Source: Gymnogyps californianus
Taxonomy: Eukaryota > Chordata > Aves > Accipitriformes > Cathartidae
Assembly (NCBI RefSeq): GCF_018139145.2
Contig: NC_059471.1
Location: 88,589,520-88,653,519, forward strand
Direction: 5' to 3'
Length of the DNA stretch: 64,000 nt
Below are positions 1 to 18,990 of the stretch, piece after piece. Below the pieces are notes generated by a model. It was not told the DNA's origin. It saw only the letters and a list, made by a program, of their open reading frames with translations, and did no database searches. Within the stretch, counting starts at the first letter, position 1, and the number at the start of each line of letters is the position of its first letter. The translations under genes and the position numbers were made by a program.

Positions 1-510
1 TTGATGACCCATTTTGAGATCATTACAAGGGTAACCAGCCTTTTGACTAGGTTCTTGTTAAGTGAGCACCATCTAGGCTGTAGTGAATAAGATAGGACAT
101 TTTGGGGAAAAAACTCAATGACAGCAAGAGATAAGATGATGGATATGAAGGAGACAACTGACCTAAATTACTGAAAGAGGCTTAGTTCTGGCACTTCCTG
201 ATTAGGTTTTATTTGAGCATTTGATTCAGTGTTCTTTTTTTCCTGAGGTAGAATGTGTGTGTACACATGCAATTTTGAGATTTGTTTTAATCTTGTTTTA
301 GGGGAGTTAATAATAGCATTAATACAAGGTCAGATGAGAATTTACTCATGTAATAGGAGTATTGAGGTGACTGTGTGTTGCCAGGAGAGAGGTGGTTTGC
401 TTTGTTTTGAAAGGTGGGAGCATTTGGAGTTAGCAACCTAATGGATATGTTTGCATGTGTTAGCTTGTAATTATATCATACGCTAATCTTTGATTATTTT
501 TTTATTTCAG
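1..510 (+). other. POLA1: POLA1 intron, 3' end only
   Basis: This is the end of the intron before the first visible exon. It finishes in a T-rich tract and TTTATTTCAG at 501-510. The 62-codon open frame at 253-441 has no recognisable content and is taken as chance. No repeat or regulatory element is evident. Confidence 0.85.
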
Positions 511-543
511 ATTTTGATGCATACCAAGGAGATGGTGCAAAAG
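511..543 (+). CDS. POLA1: POLA1 exon a: 11-codon exon before motif C
   Basis: This very short exon (33 nt, phase 0 at both ends) encodes ILMHTKEMVQK, which directly precedes the catalytic motif C strand in vertebrate POLA1. It lies in the palm. The acceptor is TTTATTTCAG and the donor is AAG|GTAATG. The next exon at 2134 continues with [12 protein letters not shown], the order found in the family. The exon is too short to score by itself; support comes from exact family peptide order and intact splice signals on both sides. Confidence 0.93.
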
Positions 544-2133
544 GTAATGCTGAGCATTTTCATTAAACAACAACTCTTAAAGAGCACACCTGGTGAATTT
601 TTTTTATTCTAGGAGAACTGTAACCCAAACAGACCTGAAATCACTTCTTAGGATGCCTGGTTTACAAATGTAATCCTTCCTAATGGATTATAGCTTTTTT
701 CTTTTCCTACCACAGATATGATCTGGCCCCTGCTTGAAGCCTATGTGCAACTGTTTCAAGCAAATTAGCAACAGTGCTAATTAGAGTTTACTCATAGACC
801 TGTTACACCATGTGTTCTAGTGTTTTATTACGGTTTATTTTTTGGCATCCTTTAAACTCTGACACAAGGTGGGTTTTTGACTATATGGAGTTTAACATGG
901 ACATAGCCATGCTGCAGTTTTTACAGCTGCATTGATTTTCCACCACTGAAGACATCAGGTTTTCATTTTTTCAAGTTAATATGACATAATTGGATGCATC
1001 TGCCTATTTTTTTTATGACATTCACTGGTGTTGATGATTTTCCTTTTCACCTTTTTCCTTGCTATGCCTTTCATATGTACCTCAGGCTTTTTTATGTGCC
1101 TCAGTTTGTCTGGAGTTTGCTCCATTATCCCTGAGTATTATGGCAGTCTGGCTGGTGTTTGAACACAATCTTTTCCAAGTAGGGCATTTGAATTGTTACA
1201 AGGGTCAGAATGAGAGATGATATGAAGGGGCAGAGTGTCGGTCAGAGAGAAGGAATCAAGTAGGTGTTTGTGTTCATCTCCAGGTGTAATTGTTCAGTAG
1301 TTCAACCTGGTGATACAAAATTTGTGGGTCATAGTAGATAGATCCTTGTCCAAAAGGAGTGCCTTGTTCCCTGAAAGATCTGCTGCTCAGGGGAGGACTA
1401 ACAGAGGTAATTTGATTACAGCAGAAGAAAAAAGATGGGAGCGGGAAGGTGGAAATATAAAGCCACATGCATAATCTGAAAAAGTTTAAGAGCAGCAGCC
1501 TAATCTGGACATTACTGTGGTATTCTCAGTTACTGTATCCACTATCCAATGCTTTCACTGGATTTGTTTGAAATAGAGTATCTAAGTATTCTTTTTTTTT
1601 TTTTTTTTTTTTTTTTAAATCCAGGATGACTTTTTTGCAATAGTATTGTGATGGCTACAAATGGGATAGGATACCTGACTGTGGTATTATCTTTCAAGCA
1701 CATTGTCTAAACACCTTATCTGAATAGTCTGAATTTGTCCAGCAGTCTTTGAGTCTAAGTGACCTTCTTGTGTCCTAGCAGTCCAAAATTATTTCTGATC
1801 AGAGTTCCTGCTGTTTCTCAAGATTAGACTTGTTCACTGCCTTATTTTTCTAGCATTCATTTAGTAAAATTTTAACTACTTATGTACACAACTGAACAGT
1901 GATTTTTTTTTAAACATATCAGTGGTTTAAGTTTCATTATTCTCTTGAAATTCAAATAAGTCTTAATGAAATATATAGACTTTTCAGTAAAAACTTACTT
2001 TACATTTTTCTGCTTTTTAGTATTTAAGGGATAATATACAGATAATGATATTTTTGAATCTTGAAAATGAGGTGGGACTTTAAAAAAATGGAGTTGTTCT
2101 GTTTTGTTTTTCAAAGCAATTTGTTTCGTTTAG
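544..2133 (+). other. POLA1: POLA1 intron (1590 bp)
   Basis: GT-AG intron. It is AT-rich with a 25-nt T run at 1592-1616 and no recognisable transposon. The acceptor region at 2101-2133 is strongly T-rich, ending in TTTCGTTTAG. No other gene is seen. Confidence 0.9.
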
Positions 2134-2226
2134 ATGAACCTTGAAGTGATTTATGGAGACACAGATTCCATTATGATAAACACTAATAGCACCAGTTTGG
2201 ATGAGGTCTTCAAGCTGGGCAACAAG
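2134..2226 (+). CDS. POLA1: POLA1 exon b: motif C (YGDTDS) of the polymerase palm
   Basis: 31 codons, phase 0 to phase 0. The exon holds [18 protein letters not shown] and ends in FKLGNK. YGDTDS is family B motif C. Its two aspartates bind the catalytic metal ions that carry out nucleotidyl transfer, so this exon holds part of the active site. The sequence is nearly identical to mammalian POLA1, with small changes after the motif (STSLDEVF). The donor is AAG|GTAAGG. A 30-nt T run begins eight bases into the following intron. Confidence 0.98.
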
Positions 2227-7329
<5,103 letters not shown>

Positions 7330-7462
7330 CTACGTAATTGGTCAGATTCTTTCTGATCAGCCCCGAGACATAATCGTGGAAAATATTCAAAGGCGGCTTA
7401 TAGAAATTGGAGAAAATGTGATCAATGGCCAGATCCCAGTAAATCAGTTTGAAATAAACAAG
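7330..7462 (+). CDS. POLA1: POLA1 exon d: thumb segment
   Basis: 133 nt, beginning with one base that completes a split Asn codon. It encodes [20 protein letters not shown] and then a helix-rich stretch ending in QFEINK. The order and spacing match the thumb of POLA1. Compared with the mammalian protein, INGQIPVNQ replaces LNGSVPVSQ, as expected for a diverged amniote orthologue. The donor is AAG|GTAAAT, phase 0. Confidence 0.97.
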
Positions 7463-9050
7463 GTAAATGATGTCTCAGCTCTTTTCTATCTCAGAAAAAC
7501 TTTACTGTTTCTGAATATATTGACTGCTGATAAAAATCTTTTTAATCCTTACGATGCTGTGAAATATCAGGAGTTTTATTAGATGCTGAGTAGCATGGAA
7601 CATACTGCAAAGATCCTACAGTATGAGAGAAAATACCTTGTGGGGCTGGAGGCCAGTCTTGCTTCCTCAGAATAACAACTTTGTGTCTTGTCCCATCCTG
7701 CTGTCTTCCCCACTGATTCTGCACTTTGAGAATGACATGATAGCTCTTGCTTTCAGGAGAAGTTTTCTCCTAAATTGTTATTTTATATTTCAGGTTTAAA
7801 ATACATAAACTGAAGAATGCAATGGAAAAGAATCAAATGTTCTATTTTCTAGAAAACCCATACAAAAGCATACTATTGTTAGTTTATTTCCCTTCAAAGC
7901 TCCGTAGAAGAAAGCTAATAGTCATTTTGAGATCTAATTCAAGACTTTCCTGCAGCAAGAAGTAAAATACTCTGCTTTATCTACAGGAGTTTTAGCAAAC
8001 AGCATTGTGGTTTGGTTTATTTTTATGAATCCTCAATGAAACCTGTATTTTTAACTTCAAAAGCCTCCCCCCTCCCCCGCTAGGGGGGTGTCTCACTAAT
8101 GAATTGGATATTACATGCCCCCCTCATGCTTCTGATAGAAGAGATTTCCCAAATTTGCTCCATCCAAAGTCTCTTTCTTTTGCCAGCTAGACATTTATCT
8201 GCTCTGTAAGACTGTGTTAATCAACCACTTAAGAAATGTGTTCAGGTTGTCATATGAGTGTTAGAGAAATCAGTGATTTTTAAGGTTGACTTAAAAAAAG
8301 ACTGTTCTGATGCAAATATTCTAAGGGCACTTAGTATCCCAGTAAAAGATACATATGGAATAATTTTCACTTTAAATGATGAATGTTCCTGGTTTACTAC
8401 TACGGAAAAAAATAAATAATATATTTCACTATTAAGTCAAATGAATAAATTGTTTCTAAGAATTGGGATGACGGTAAATATTGAAACGTAGCATTTTATT
8501 TTATGTAAAGGAAAAACTCATTGTGGAATTTCAGTAGTATGAGATACATGGAAATATTCAAATCCAGTTGCATCCTCTTGCTACAGAGCTTGTTAAATAC
8601 ACTTAACTACTTGATACTCAGATTTACTTTATGACCTGAACTGGTGCAGGGGTAAGAGGGTAATCTCTGGCTGTATTTTTGTATTTTGTGTAATGTTTTC
8701 ATCTTCAATTTAGTTGAATTTTAAAACAATTGCATTATATCTGTAACTGTTTTGAACTGCTGTGCTTTTCGTGTACTGCATTTTTCAGACAGTAACTGTA
8801 AAAGCATCCTCTCATTTTATTAATAATAACATTTTTAAAGTATGGAGGACTGGTACCTAGACCTTAATGTCTGGAAAATACCTTTATTACAATTTTTTCA
8901 TCTTTTTTGTGTTGCAGATGTACTTGTGAATAATAGATGGATGAAGATAGCTACTATGTAATCTTGTCTTTTAAAGTTCTGTGTTGTCCATCACTGAAGT
9001 AAAATACTTTTCTCATAGTTATGTTTCTGTTTCCTCCTTTGATCTCTTAG
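7463..9050 (+). other. POLA1: POLA1 intron (1588 bp)
   Basis: AT-rich unique sequence. The only structure noted is a short C-rich then G-rich stretch at 8068-8090 (CCCCC and GGGGG around a 4-nt loop). No repeat family is recognised. It ends in GATCTCTTAG. Confidence 0.88.
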
Positions 9051-11437
<2,387 letters not shown>

Positions 11438-13194
11438 TGAGAAGTTTTAATGTATTTTTCTTAACAGAAATGCTTCCCAAAATCAGTCTTTTTACAATGA
11501 ACAATAGGTTGTGTTACACAGTCTATAGAAAGCAGCTTGGATTGTAAGTGTATTTCTATGACTTTTGCAGAATACCATTTTTCAGAAGGAGCTCATTAAC
11601 ATGAACTTAATCTTATAATCCTTGTTCAGAGTTGCAAAAATTTCCTGTTCATAAATGACAGCACTATTGCATGTCTTTGAGATTTTCTTAAGTTACTAAA
11701 GTAGTTCTGGAGCATGCATCCAGAACTAGCATTTTTCCAGAGAGAAACCCTAGCATCTCTAGCATCTTCCCAGGGAGAAAGCAGTCATAGTTATAATGAA
11801 AGGTTAGGAATTTTTAGTAGGGTGTAAGTGAAGACTTTTGTTTGCTAGAACTGACCTAGTGGATAATAGAAACATAAAACATTAGTAACAAGTCTTGCCT
11901 GCTCCATATGGAGAAATGAAGTGGCCAAAAAAAAAAAAAGGTGCTATAAAAAATGTGACTAATGCTAGTGACCGACAGAATCACCAGTTTTTATACAAAT
12001 GAGCAACAGAGAATTGCTCTTGTTAGAGTTGTTTTTCCTCTTAAGAGGTTGTCAAAGGAATTAGAATTAGAGATTTTTCTGCCCAACTCTGATTGCCTCT
12101 GTCTTCTCCATTCTCTAGGCTTCTTACCTAGAAAGAAGTATAGGTGTTGAAAAATTGTTGACAGTTCTATCAGGTCTCTTTCCATGAAAATACAATGCTG
12201 TGTGTGTGATCCTTTTAGTGGTGTTTCCTCCCTAAAAGTGATTCACCAACAGACATGATTGATCTCCTTGATAAACGGAAATTTTGTGATTTGTATCCCA
12301 CATCCAACAGAAGTTGGTAATCTTGCTGGCTGCTGAATCCTTGACCAGACTGTCCTCTCCCACAAGAAAACTTGAGAGAGTTGCACTGTATCAGTTTAAT
12401 AATCTCCTGTTTGATGCTATGCCCATGTCTACAGGAAGTTCAGACCTGCAGAAATGTTTTTGTTCAGAATTTTGGAACACTCAAAGAAGAGTCAGTCCTC
12501 AGCATTTTGTGTTTAGGTAATGGCCAAGATCCAGGATTTGGTCACTTAAAACCAACTGGTAGCATGTTGCCTTCAGGACCGTTCACCTGGGACACTGCAT
12601 CTCTGTAGCTTCCTTACTAACAGCAGGTTCTGCTCATTGTGGGCTTGCAGTTTGCACTTAAAATGTGTGCAAGTAAGTTCCTGTCTTGTCGCTTCTCAAG
12701 AAGCGTGATAGCCATGAAAGATCTTCATCTCCCAAGACAGTCTGTATAATGTGCAGCTTTTTCCATCTCCATTTCCAAGTTATCCGTTTAAAAAAAAAAA
12801 AAAAAAAAAGAGGACAGGAATTCTGCTTTTTCTGGGAGGCTGCAAGGGTATTTCTTGGAAGCATTCGATGTTGCAGTGTGTCCTCAACAGCTCTGGTGCT
12901 TTGAGGAGGTGTCAGCCCTGCTTCACACATGCAGGCTGACCATACAAATCATTCTGTTTATGTGGCAGGGCCTTGGTATACAACTTTCCCTTGATGTCAG
13001 AGTGGACTATGCGGTATGCCTGACTGAAAAGGTCAAGCACTCTTGGTTAGGTTGAAGCAGTTTAAAATAGGCGGTAAACTTATACTTCATTTAGGTAAAA
13101 GACAGGAAAGATTTCTGAAGCTAATTTATTTTATTTGGCAAAGATAGTTAGTCTTGTAGTGTTAAGCTCAAATTCAGACTTGTTCGTTATTCAC

Positions 13195-13290
13195 AACAGG
13201 TTGGATTCTCAGAAAAGACTGGCTCCCTTCAGGCACCTAGATTAAGTGCCCAGATCTTGAGAACTGTGTGCCACTTGTTAGCATCTACTG
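13195..13290. repeat. possible ancient sauropsid interspersed repeat
   Basis: The segment containing CAGGCACCTAGATTAAG and CCCAGATCTTGAGAAC resembles a low-divergence repeat familiar from turtle and crocodilian genomes (GGCACCTAAATAAGTGGCC... with GATTTTGAGAA). This is recalled, not searched. Divergence is high and the borders are guesses. Confidence 0.4.
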
Positions 13291-15069
13291 TTTGCAAATG
13301 CCTATGCTGCTTTTTGCACTATAGTACGTTCAAGATGAAAATTTCTTTTATGGTCTATAATAGCATCATGCAGCTGAGAGTTTATTAATAGTCCGCAATT
13401 GTCAGTCTGAAAACCTGTATGTATCTATTACAATCTTAGATGTGAAATGTGTTCAGCTTGACCTTGCTGTGCTGTAAAAATGTTGTCTCCTTCTCCAGCT
13501 TTGTTTTCTTGGGAATGCTTAAATTGAGCTTGGGGGTGAAGTCAGGTCTTTTTCAAAACTTCTGCTCTACTTAGGTCTTTATATACAGCACTTAATCAGA
13601 GTCGTACATAAATCATTGCAAGCTGAAATTATCTTAGAGCTTTTTTTTAACAGTACTGGAGGGATAGTCAAGTGGTTTTGTTTCAAAGAAATTGAAAAGA
13701 GTTTACAAGATACAAAAGCGTACAAGATACTTCAGCCTAGCTTGCTAAAACAAGCAAACGTGGAAACTGTTTACTGTTCTGTGTTGCTAAGTTGGGCTTT
13801 TTTGCTTAGTATTTTCATCGTGTTACACATCCAAATTCCTGTCGTTTTTCCTATCTTGTGGCAAAAGAGCATGTTTTTCTGTTCTGAAGAAGAAAACTGG
13901 TGTTCTGGAGGATATCTAAGTGTCGTATCTGTGGACCAAAACTTGGTTGCATTCTCGTTATGTGTGTCTTCCTCCACCTGATCTGATTTATTGTGTTACG
14001 TAGGGTATGTGTCTGTATAGGGAGAATGGTTGTAGAAAAAAGATGTCTGTTTCATATTTAACAGAATCTCTTTATAAGGTGAATGTTTCATTGACATGTC
14101 ACCGCATTAGTCTGAGTAGATAAAATTGAGCTCTGCTTAGGGAAGCTTGGCTCATATAAAAATGATGAAAAGTTCTTTGTTCTGTCTGTGCTCAAAGCAA
14201 GTTATTTTAAGCTATTTTAGACGCCGAAGAACAAAAGCAAATAACCACACCTAAAAATTGCAGAGAACTCCTTAAATATCATATTTATTCACTATGGAAT
14301 CAAGCTGAAAATTGCCTTTTGTTTTTGGACATTGTAGGAGGTCTGCCTAGCCTTTGAGAGATGGGAATTCCTTGTTCCTAAAAACAGGAACCTCATGGGC
14401 ATACTCCTGCATTCAGTCTCTTTTTCTTGAAGTTCTCAAGGAAAAGCAGTGACAAGATGAGGATTGTCAGGGTTTCTGAAACTAAGTAAAGTGTGCAATC
14501 TGATCAGTAATAATATTCAATAAATCTGATCTTCTAAAATGCTTGGAGACCTTACTTACTTCATCCTGAACATACCTGTAGCTTTTAAATGAAAAGAACT
14601 GTATTGGCAGAGCAATTCTCTTAACGTATTTAAAGTAAGGTTTTTTTGGTTGATACGTAAATACTGCTCCTTGTCTCAAAGAAAAATCACATCTTATTTC
14701 TGTGTTGTCAAAAGTATCTGAACATTATGGAAGCAGAGTCATTTAACCATGGGGTTTTTGTAGCTGTTAACTGCATAATATCATTTTCTCTAAATTATGG
14801 AAGTTGCTGACTGCTGTCCTAGACTGTGTCATGGTCTTCTGAAAGAGGTGTGTGCTGCTGCCTTACAGGTGGATGTGCATGTTGGTGCTCTGCGGATTGC
14901 TTGGCGTTTGGGCCTGCCTTAGGAAGGCTATCTAATTTTAGGGAGTCATTACTGGGTCCTGATGAGGCTTGTCATTAAGAGTACTTCCCAGTACCGGTTC
15001 CTCCTTCCACGCAGTGTCTGCATGTTAGCTGCTCCTTGTACCACCACCACCTTAAAGATAGTCTTTTTT

Positions 15070-15123
15070 TTCTTCTTCTTCTTCTTCTTCTTCTTCTTCT
15101 TCTTCTTCTTCTTCTTCTTCTTC
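15070..15123 (+). repeat. (TTC)18 microsatellite
   Basis: Eighteen uninterrupted TTC units (GAA on the other strand), preceded by a short T run. Read in the POLA1 transcript it is UUC-rich; on the minus strand it is pure GAA. Perfect repeats of this length are usually polymorphic. It lies in an intron and breaks no exon. Confidence 0.97.
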
Positions 15124-15454
15124 GAGGGTCATTTAATAGGTGCCTTTAATACAGTATTTAGCAGCTACTCAGACTGACTCTCCTGACAGAAACCAGGACA
15201 GTTGTGGTCTCCTTGTGGCAGGCAGGAATTGCATCAGGTTCTGTCTTTTTTTTATTGGTTTTCTCATATTAGGGAGTGAAGTGAGAGGAGAATGATGGAA
15301 ATTAAGATTAAAGAAATGACAAAACTTCATGACAGTACGGTAATAAACCCCAAAGTGAATGAATTTTGCTGTTTGTGGTCTAGCTGGGTTTTTTTGAGAC
15401 GCTCTAGACCTGCTTAGAAACTGAGACTTGCTAAAGTGTATTGCGTGTTCTGAC

Positions 15455-15965
15455 TGCGCAAGAGGCCGTTTTAAGGACCTCGTGCAGAAGGCACACTAGC
15501 TTGGCAGCGCAGGAGGATCTCTTTTTGAGAAAAATAAAAAAGCGTGTGTTTCCGAAGGGCACGCACGTGTGTTTCCTTGGCCGCCCAGGGTTAGATTCAG
15601 AGGGCGGCCGGCCCCGGCCCCGGCCCCGCGGCGTCGCCCTGACTGAAATGCGCGGCCGTAGCCTCGAGGTGGCAGTACCGGATGCCGTTTCCCTGCCTCT
15701 CACAAAATGTCTAACGGGCGAAGGTACAGGCGGGGAAACTTTCCGTGCTTCTCGACTAACCTGCGGTTGAAATACAAAATCCAGGGAAAAGCCCCCGGGC
15801 TTTGTTCAGCGGGCCGCGGGGAAACCGGCCAGCGTCCTGCCAAACATCTCCCCGGCGGCTGAGGCTCTGGGACACCCCTGCCTTGCTATGGGTTGCGCTT
15901 CCATTCCCTGGGGAGCGTGCAGGCGTGGGGATAAGAGTGTGCATGGAAAGACGTGTAAAAGCGAT
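15455..15965. promoter_or_regulatory. intronic CpG-island-like block
   Basis: About 40 CpG dinucleotides occur in roughly 510 bp, against very few in surrounding kilobases. The core at 15601-15660 has repeated CCGGCCCC units followed by CCGCGGCGTCGCC. A CACGTG E-box is at 15564-15569. The density and isolation suggest an unmethylated CpG island, such as an internal promoter or enhancer, but no TATA box, conserved exon or spliced ORF is seen. The open frames of 109 (+) and 90 (-) codons across it follow from high GC content and match nothing I recognise. Confidence 0.6.
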
Positions 15966-17153
15966 ATGCAGAAATGTTATTTTTAAAATACTGCCATTAG
16001 TAAAATTTATTTGACCTTTTTTCAGTTTCTTGAGTGACCTCTTTTGCTTGCTAGTTAGTAAATTTTTTAATAATTCCATTAAATAATTCAGGAACAAGTC
16101 CTGGAACTTACTTTTATTATTTACTTTTGTCACACTAGGTTCATCAGCATATTTTTAATGTTACATTTCTTTGTCATGCATGCAACCTTGTGGTTTTGGC
16201 GAGGTTGGAAAGTTTACCTGTGGTGCAGGTAATTTAATGATAGCCCTGGAGATTTTCATGTCAGAGTGAGTCAAAGTCCCTTTGATTTTTCTTGATGTCA
16301 TGGCAAAAAAGAAGAGTTCAAAGAAGTTCACTGATTAGTCTCATCCTATTCATTTAAAAATTACCAAAAACAGATTTCCCCCCACCCACCCATCCATCAG
16401 ATAGTCCCTGTTTTGTTTACCAAGTAGAGTAATATGACCAGTGTGACCTGGTCTGAGAGGATACCAGTTAGTGTGCTGAAATGGATTAATTGAACCAACT
16501 AACTATTCCTGAAAGGAGATAATAGATAAAATAGGTCCCGATTCCACAAGATAATTAAGGTAGGCATGTTCTTTAAAAGCCTGGTTTGTAGTCCCTTTGA
16601 TTTCACTGGGGCTGTTTGCACACCAAAAGTTAGATGTACAGTTTGAATCATCACAATATTTTTCCTGTTGTTTTCTCCAGCCAAAACAGCTAAGAAAGTT
16701 CAGAGATAGGTGTGATTTAAGTTCTTCCAATGAATAGCGCTTTTTTTTATGCTTATTTGCTGTCACTGGTTTTGACTGAATATTGAAAAAGTGCAGTTGT
16801 CTGAAGACCAGAATTTATCTCCTTTTGTCTTTTTATTTAGTGAACTACTTTGCTCTATATTTGCCTTTTGGGAAACAACTAAAGATAGATTTCTAGCTGA
16901 ACTTTAATGGCATCTGTATCAGAAAGTTGCAACGATGTTTTTTCATTCCTCTTCTGAACTCAGAGAAAACTGAGAATTTTTGTTTGTATTCACCATTACT
17001 ATCTTAGATCCAACCTACTGCATACTTAGTTGATTTTTTGCAAAATCTTAATACTAAACTCAAGTCCCCTTTCTAAACCTTTTATCTACTACCTGTGTGT
17101 TGCAGAACATACTCTTTGTTTTCTAAAACAGCAAATATATTACCAACCCTTTA

Positions 17154-17205
17154 AAAAAACAAACAAACAAACAAACAAAAAAACCCACCAGAAACCCAAA
17201 ACCCC
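17154..17205 (+). repeat. AAAC-type simple repeat and A/C-rich tail
   Basis: Several AAAC units followed by a stretch containing only A, C and a few G. The same kind of A/C-rich tract recurs at 19907-19995, 39815-39868 and 61456-61497, each time with the A/C bias on the + strand. Confidence 0.85.
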
Positions 17206-18808
17206 ACAGTCTTTTGGGGGGGGCTACCGTATGTATTGGAGTGTGAAATAAGCTATTAGCAATGTTTTTTGCTTTGTTTGCTCTTCCTTTTAATGAATAG
17301 TAGAGAACTGTATTAAAAGTTTAAGAACCTCTTGGAAGTGCATTGACAATTGTTTCTTTTGATAAAATTAAATTTGGGAAGACTGATTAAATTTTAGTGG
17401 AAACCCTTATTCTATCAAGAATCAAATAAACTTATTCGGCAATGGAATTTTTACTTGTCCTTGAATTTGTTTTATAATTGCAAAATAAAAATTCAGAATA
17501 GCAATAGTAAAATCACACATATCAAATCTTTTATGTAAAGACAATCTATATCTGCCTGTATAACACAACTGTTTTGTATGTGCAATAATATTTGTCTAGT
17601 TTAACTGAATATTGTTCCCAAACGTCTTTAAGTCTCATGGTACTGTATACTAAGGTTAAGAAGAACTGTAAAATCTAGCTTCACTTTCTATTTGTAATCT
17701 TTCTTGCTCTTTATATAGTAATTATTACATTTGTTACTGAAATTTACACAAGATATGGGTTAATACATGGTAATCTGTTACTTGGCTTAATTAGTCTCTG
17801 TTAAAAATATTTTTTAAAGTGCTTTTCTTTGATCTTTTCTTCTTAATAATAAAGTAAGCCATAGTTTTCTGAACATTTTCTTCTACGTGCTGATTTGATT
17901 AATTTTTTTTTTTCTAGCATGTGCTATTTGCTAGAGTTAACAAAAAAACCTGTAAATGGGATACATGGACTTTTAAAAGGTTGCACATGACAAAGGATGA
18001 CAAAACCCGTGGATTTTTATTAAGTTTACTTTGGCAGTCTTATTCCTAGGGCAGTGAACTTCGTGCTTGCTTGCTTATTTACTTATTTGTGGTTCAATCA
18101 GTATTTTTAGGATCTCTTTTGTGTATTTATTTGTTTAAAATCTTGAGTTCTGGCAATCAAAAATAAAGCATTTTGTCTCCAGCGCTGCCGTTTTAAATGC
18201 TGCTGCTGAATTTTAACCACTGCATTAGATTGAAACCTACATGCTGTTAACCACTGAGCCAAAATGAAATCGACCACTGCATTGAAATCAGAGTTGGCAG
18301 TTGTATACGGACTTGAAGGAGTTGGTAATAGCAGTGCACCCGCGTTTCTTTAATGGGGTTTTTATTCTCTGTTTTCAGTTTTAATGGTGCCATTTTGATT
18401 TAAAGACTGTTTCTTAATAACGATGCACATTTTTATTGAAATATTTTCAATGTAACTTAAGAAGAAAATAACAATAAAGCCATCCGTTAGGAGTGGTTTC
18501 CTCAGAAACAAAATGTTCTGTTGCATACTCCCATGATAATGCAGTGTGCTTGTTTTATTTATAAAGCAATCTTGCCTAAGAAGATAAGAAAGAAGATTTC
18601 TTCATGTTTCGTGAACCTTTATTTGTGGTTAAAAATTGTAAAATGTATTTATGTTTTATAGAGGAAGTTTTTCTAAGGAGAGATTTTCAGCTTCTGAATT
18701 TACATTTTGTAACTTTCTTTTGAGTCTGCTTCACCAAGCATATGAAAAATGAGCCTACTTGCATGGTTGACCTCTTAGTCTTTTGAAATTTTTGTTTCTT
18801 ATTAATAG

Positions 18809-18990
18809 GACTGGATCCCTCCCAATTCAGAGTCCATCACCATTACCATAAAGATGAGGAGAATGATGCCTTGGTTGGTGGCCCAGCTCAGCTCACTGAT
18901 GAGGAGAAATATAGAGATTGTGAAAGATTCAAGTTTTGCTGCCTCAAATGCGGAACAGAAAATATTTATGACAATGTCTTTGATGGTTCG
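18809..18990 (+). CDS. POLA1: POLA1 exon g: linker and first half of zinc module 1
   Basis: 182 nt; the first two bases complete the Gly codon split from exon f, and the end is in phase 0. It encodes [40 protein letters not shown] and [18 protein letters not shown]. The CLKC pair supplies the first two cysteines of the C-terminal zinc module that helps bind the B subunit and primase (family knowledge). Where mammals have FKCPCPTC this protein has FKFCCLKC; the CxxC ligand pair is kept. The donor is TCG|GTTAGT, slightly weaker than its neighbours. Confidence 0.97.
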
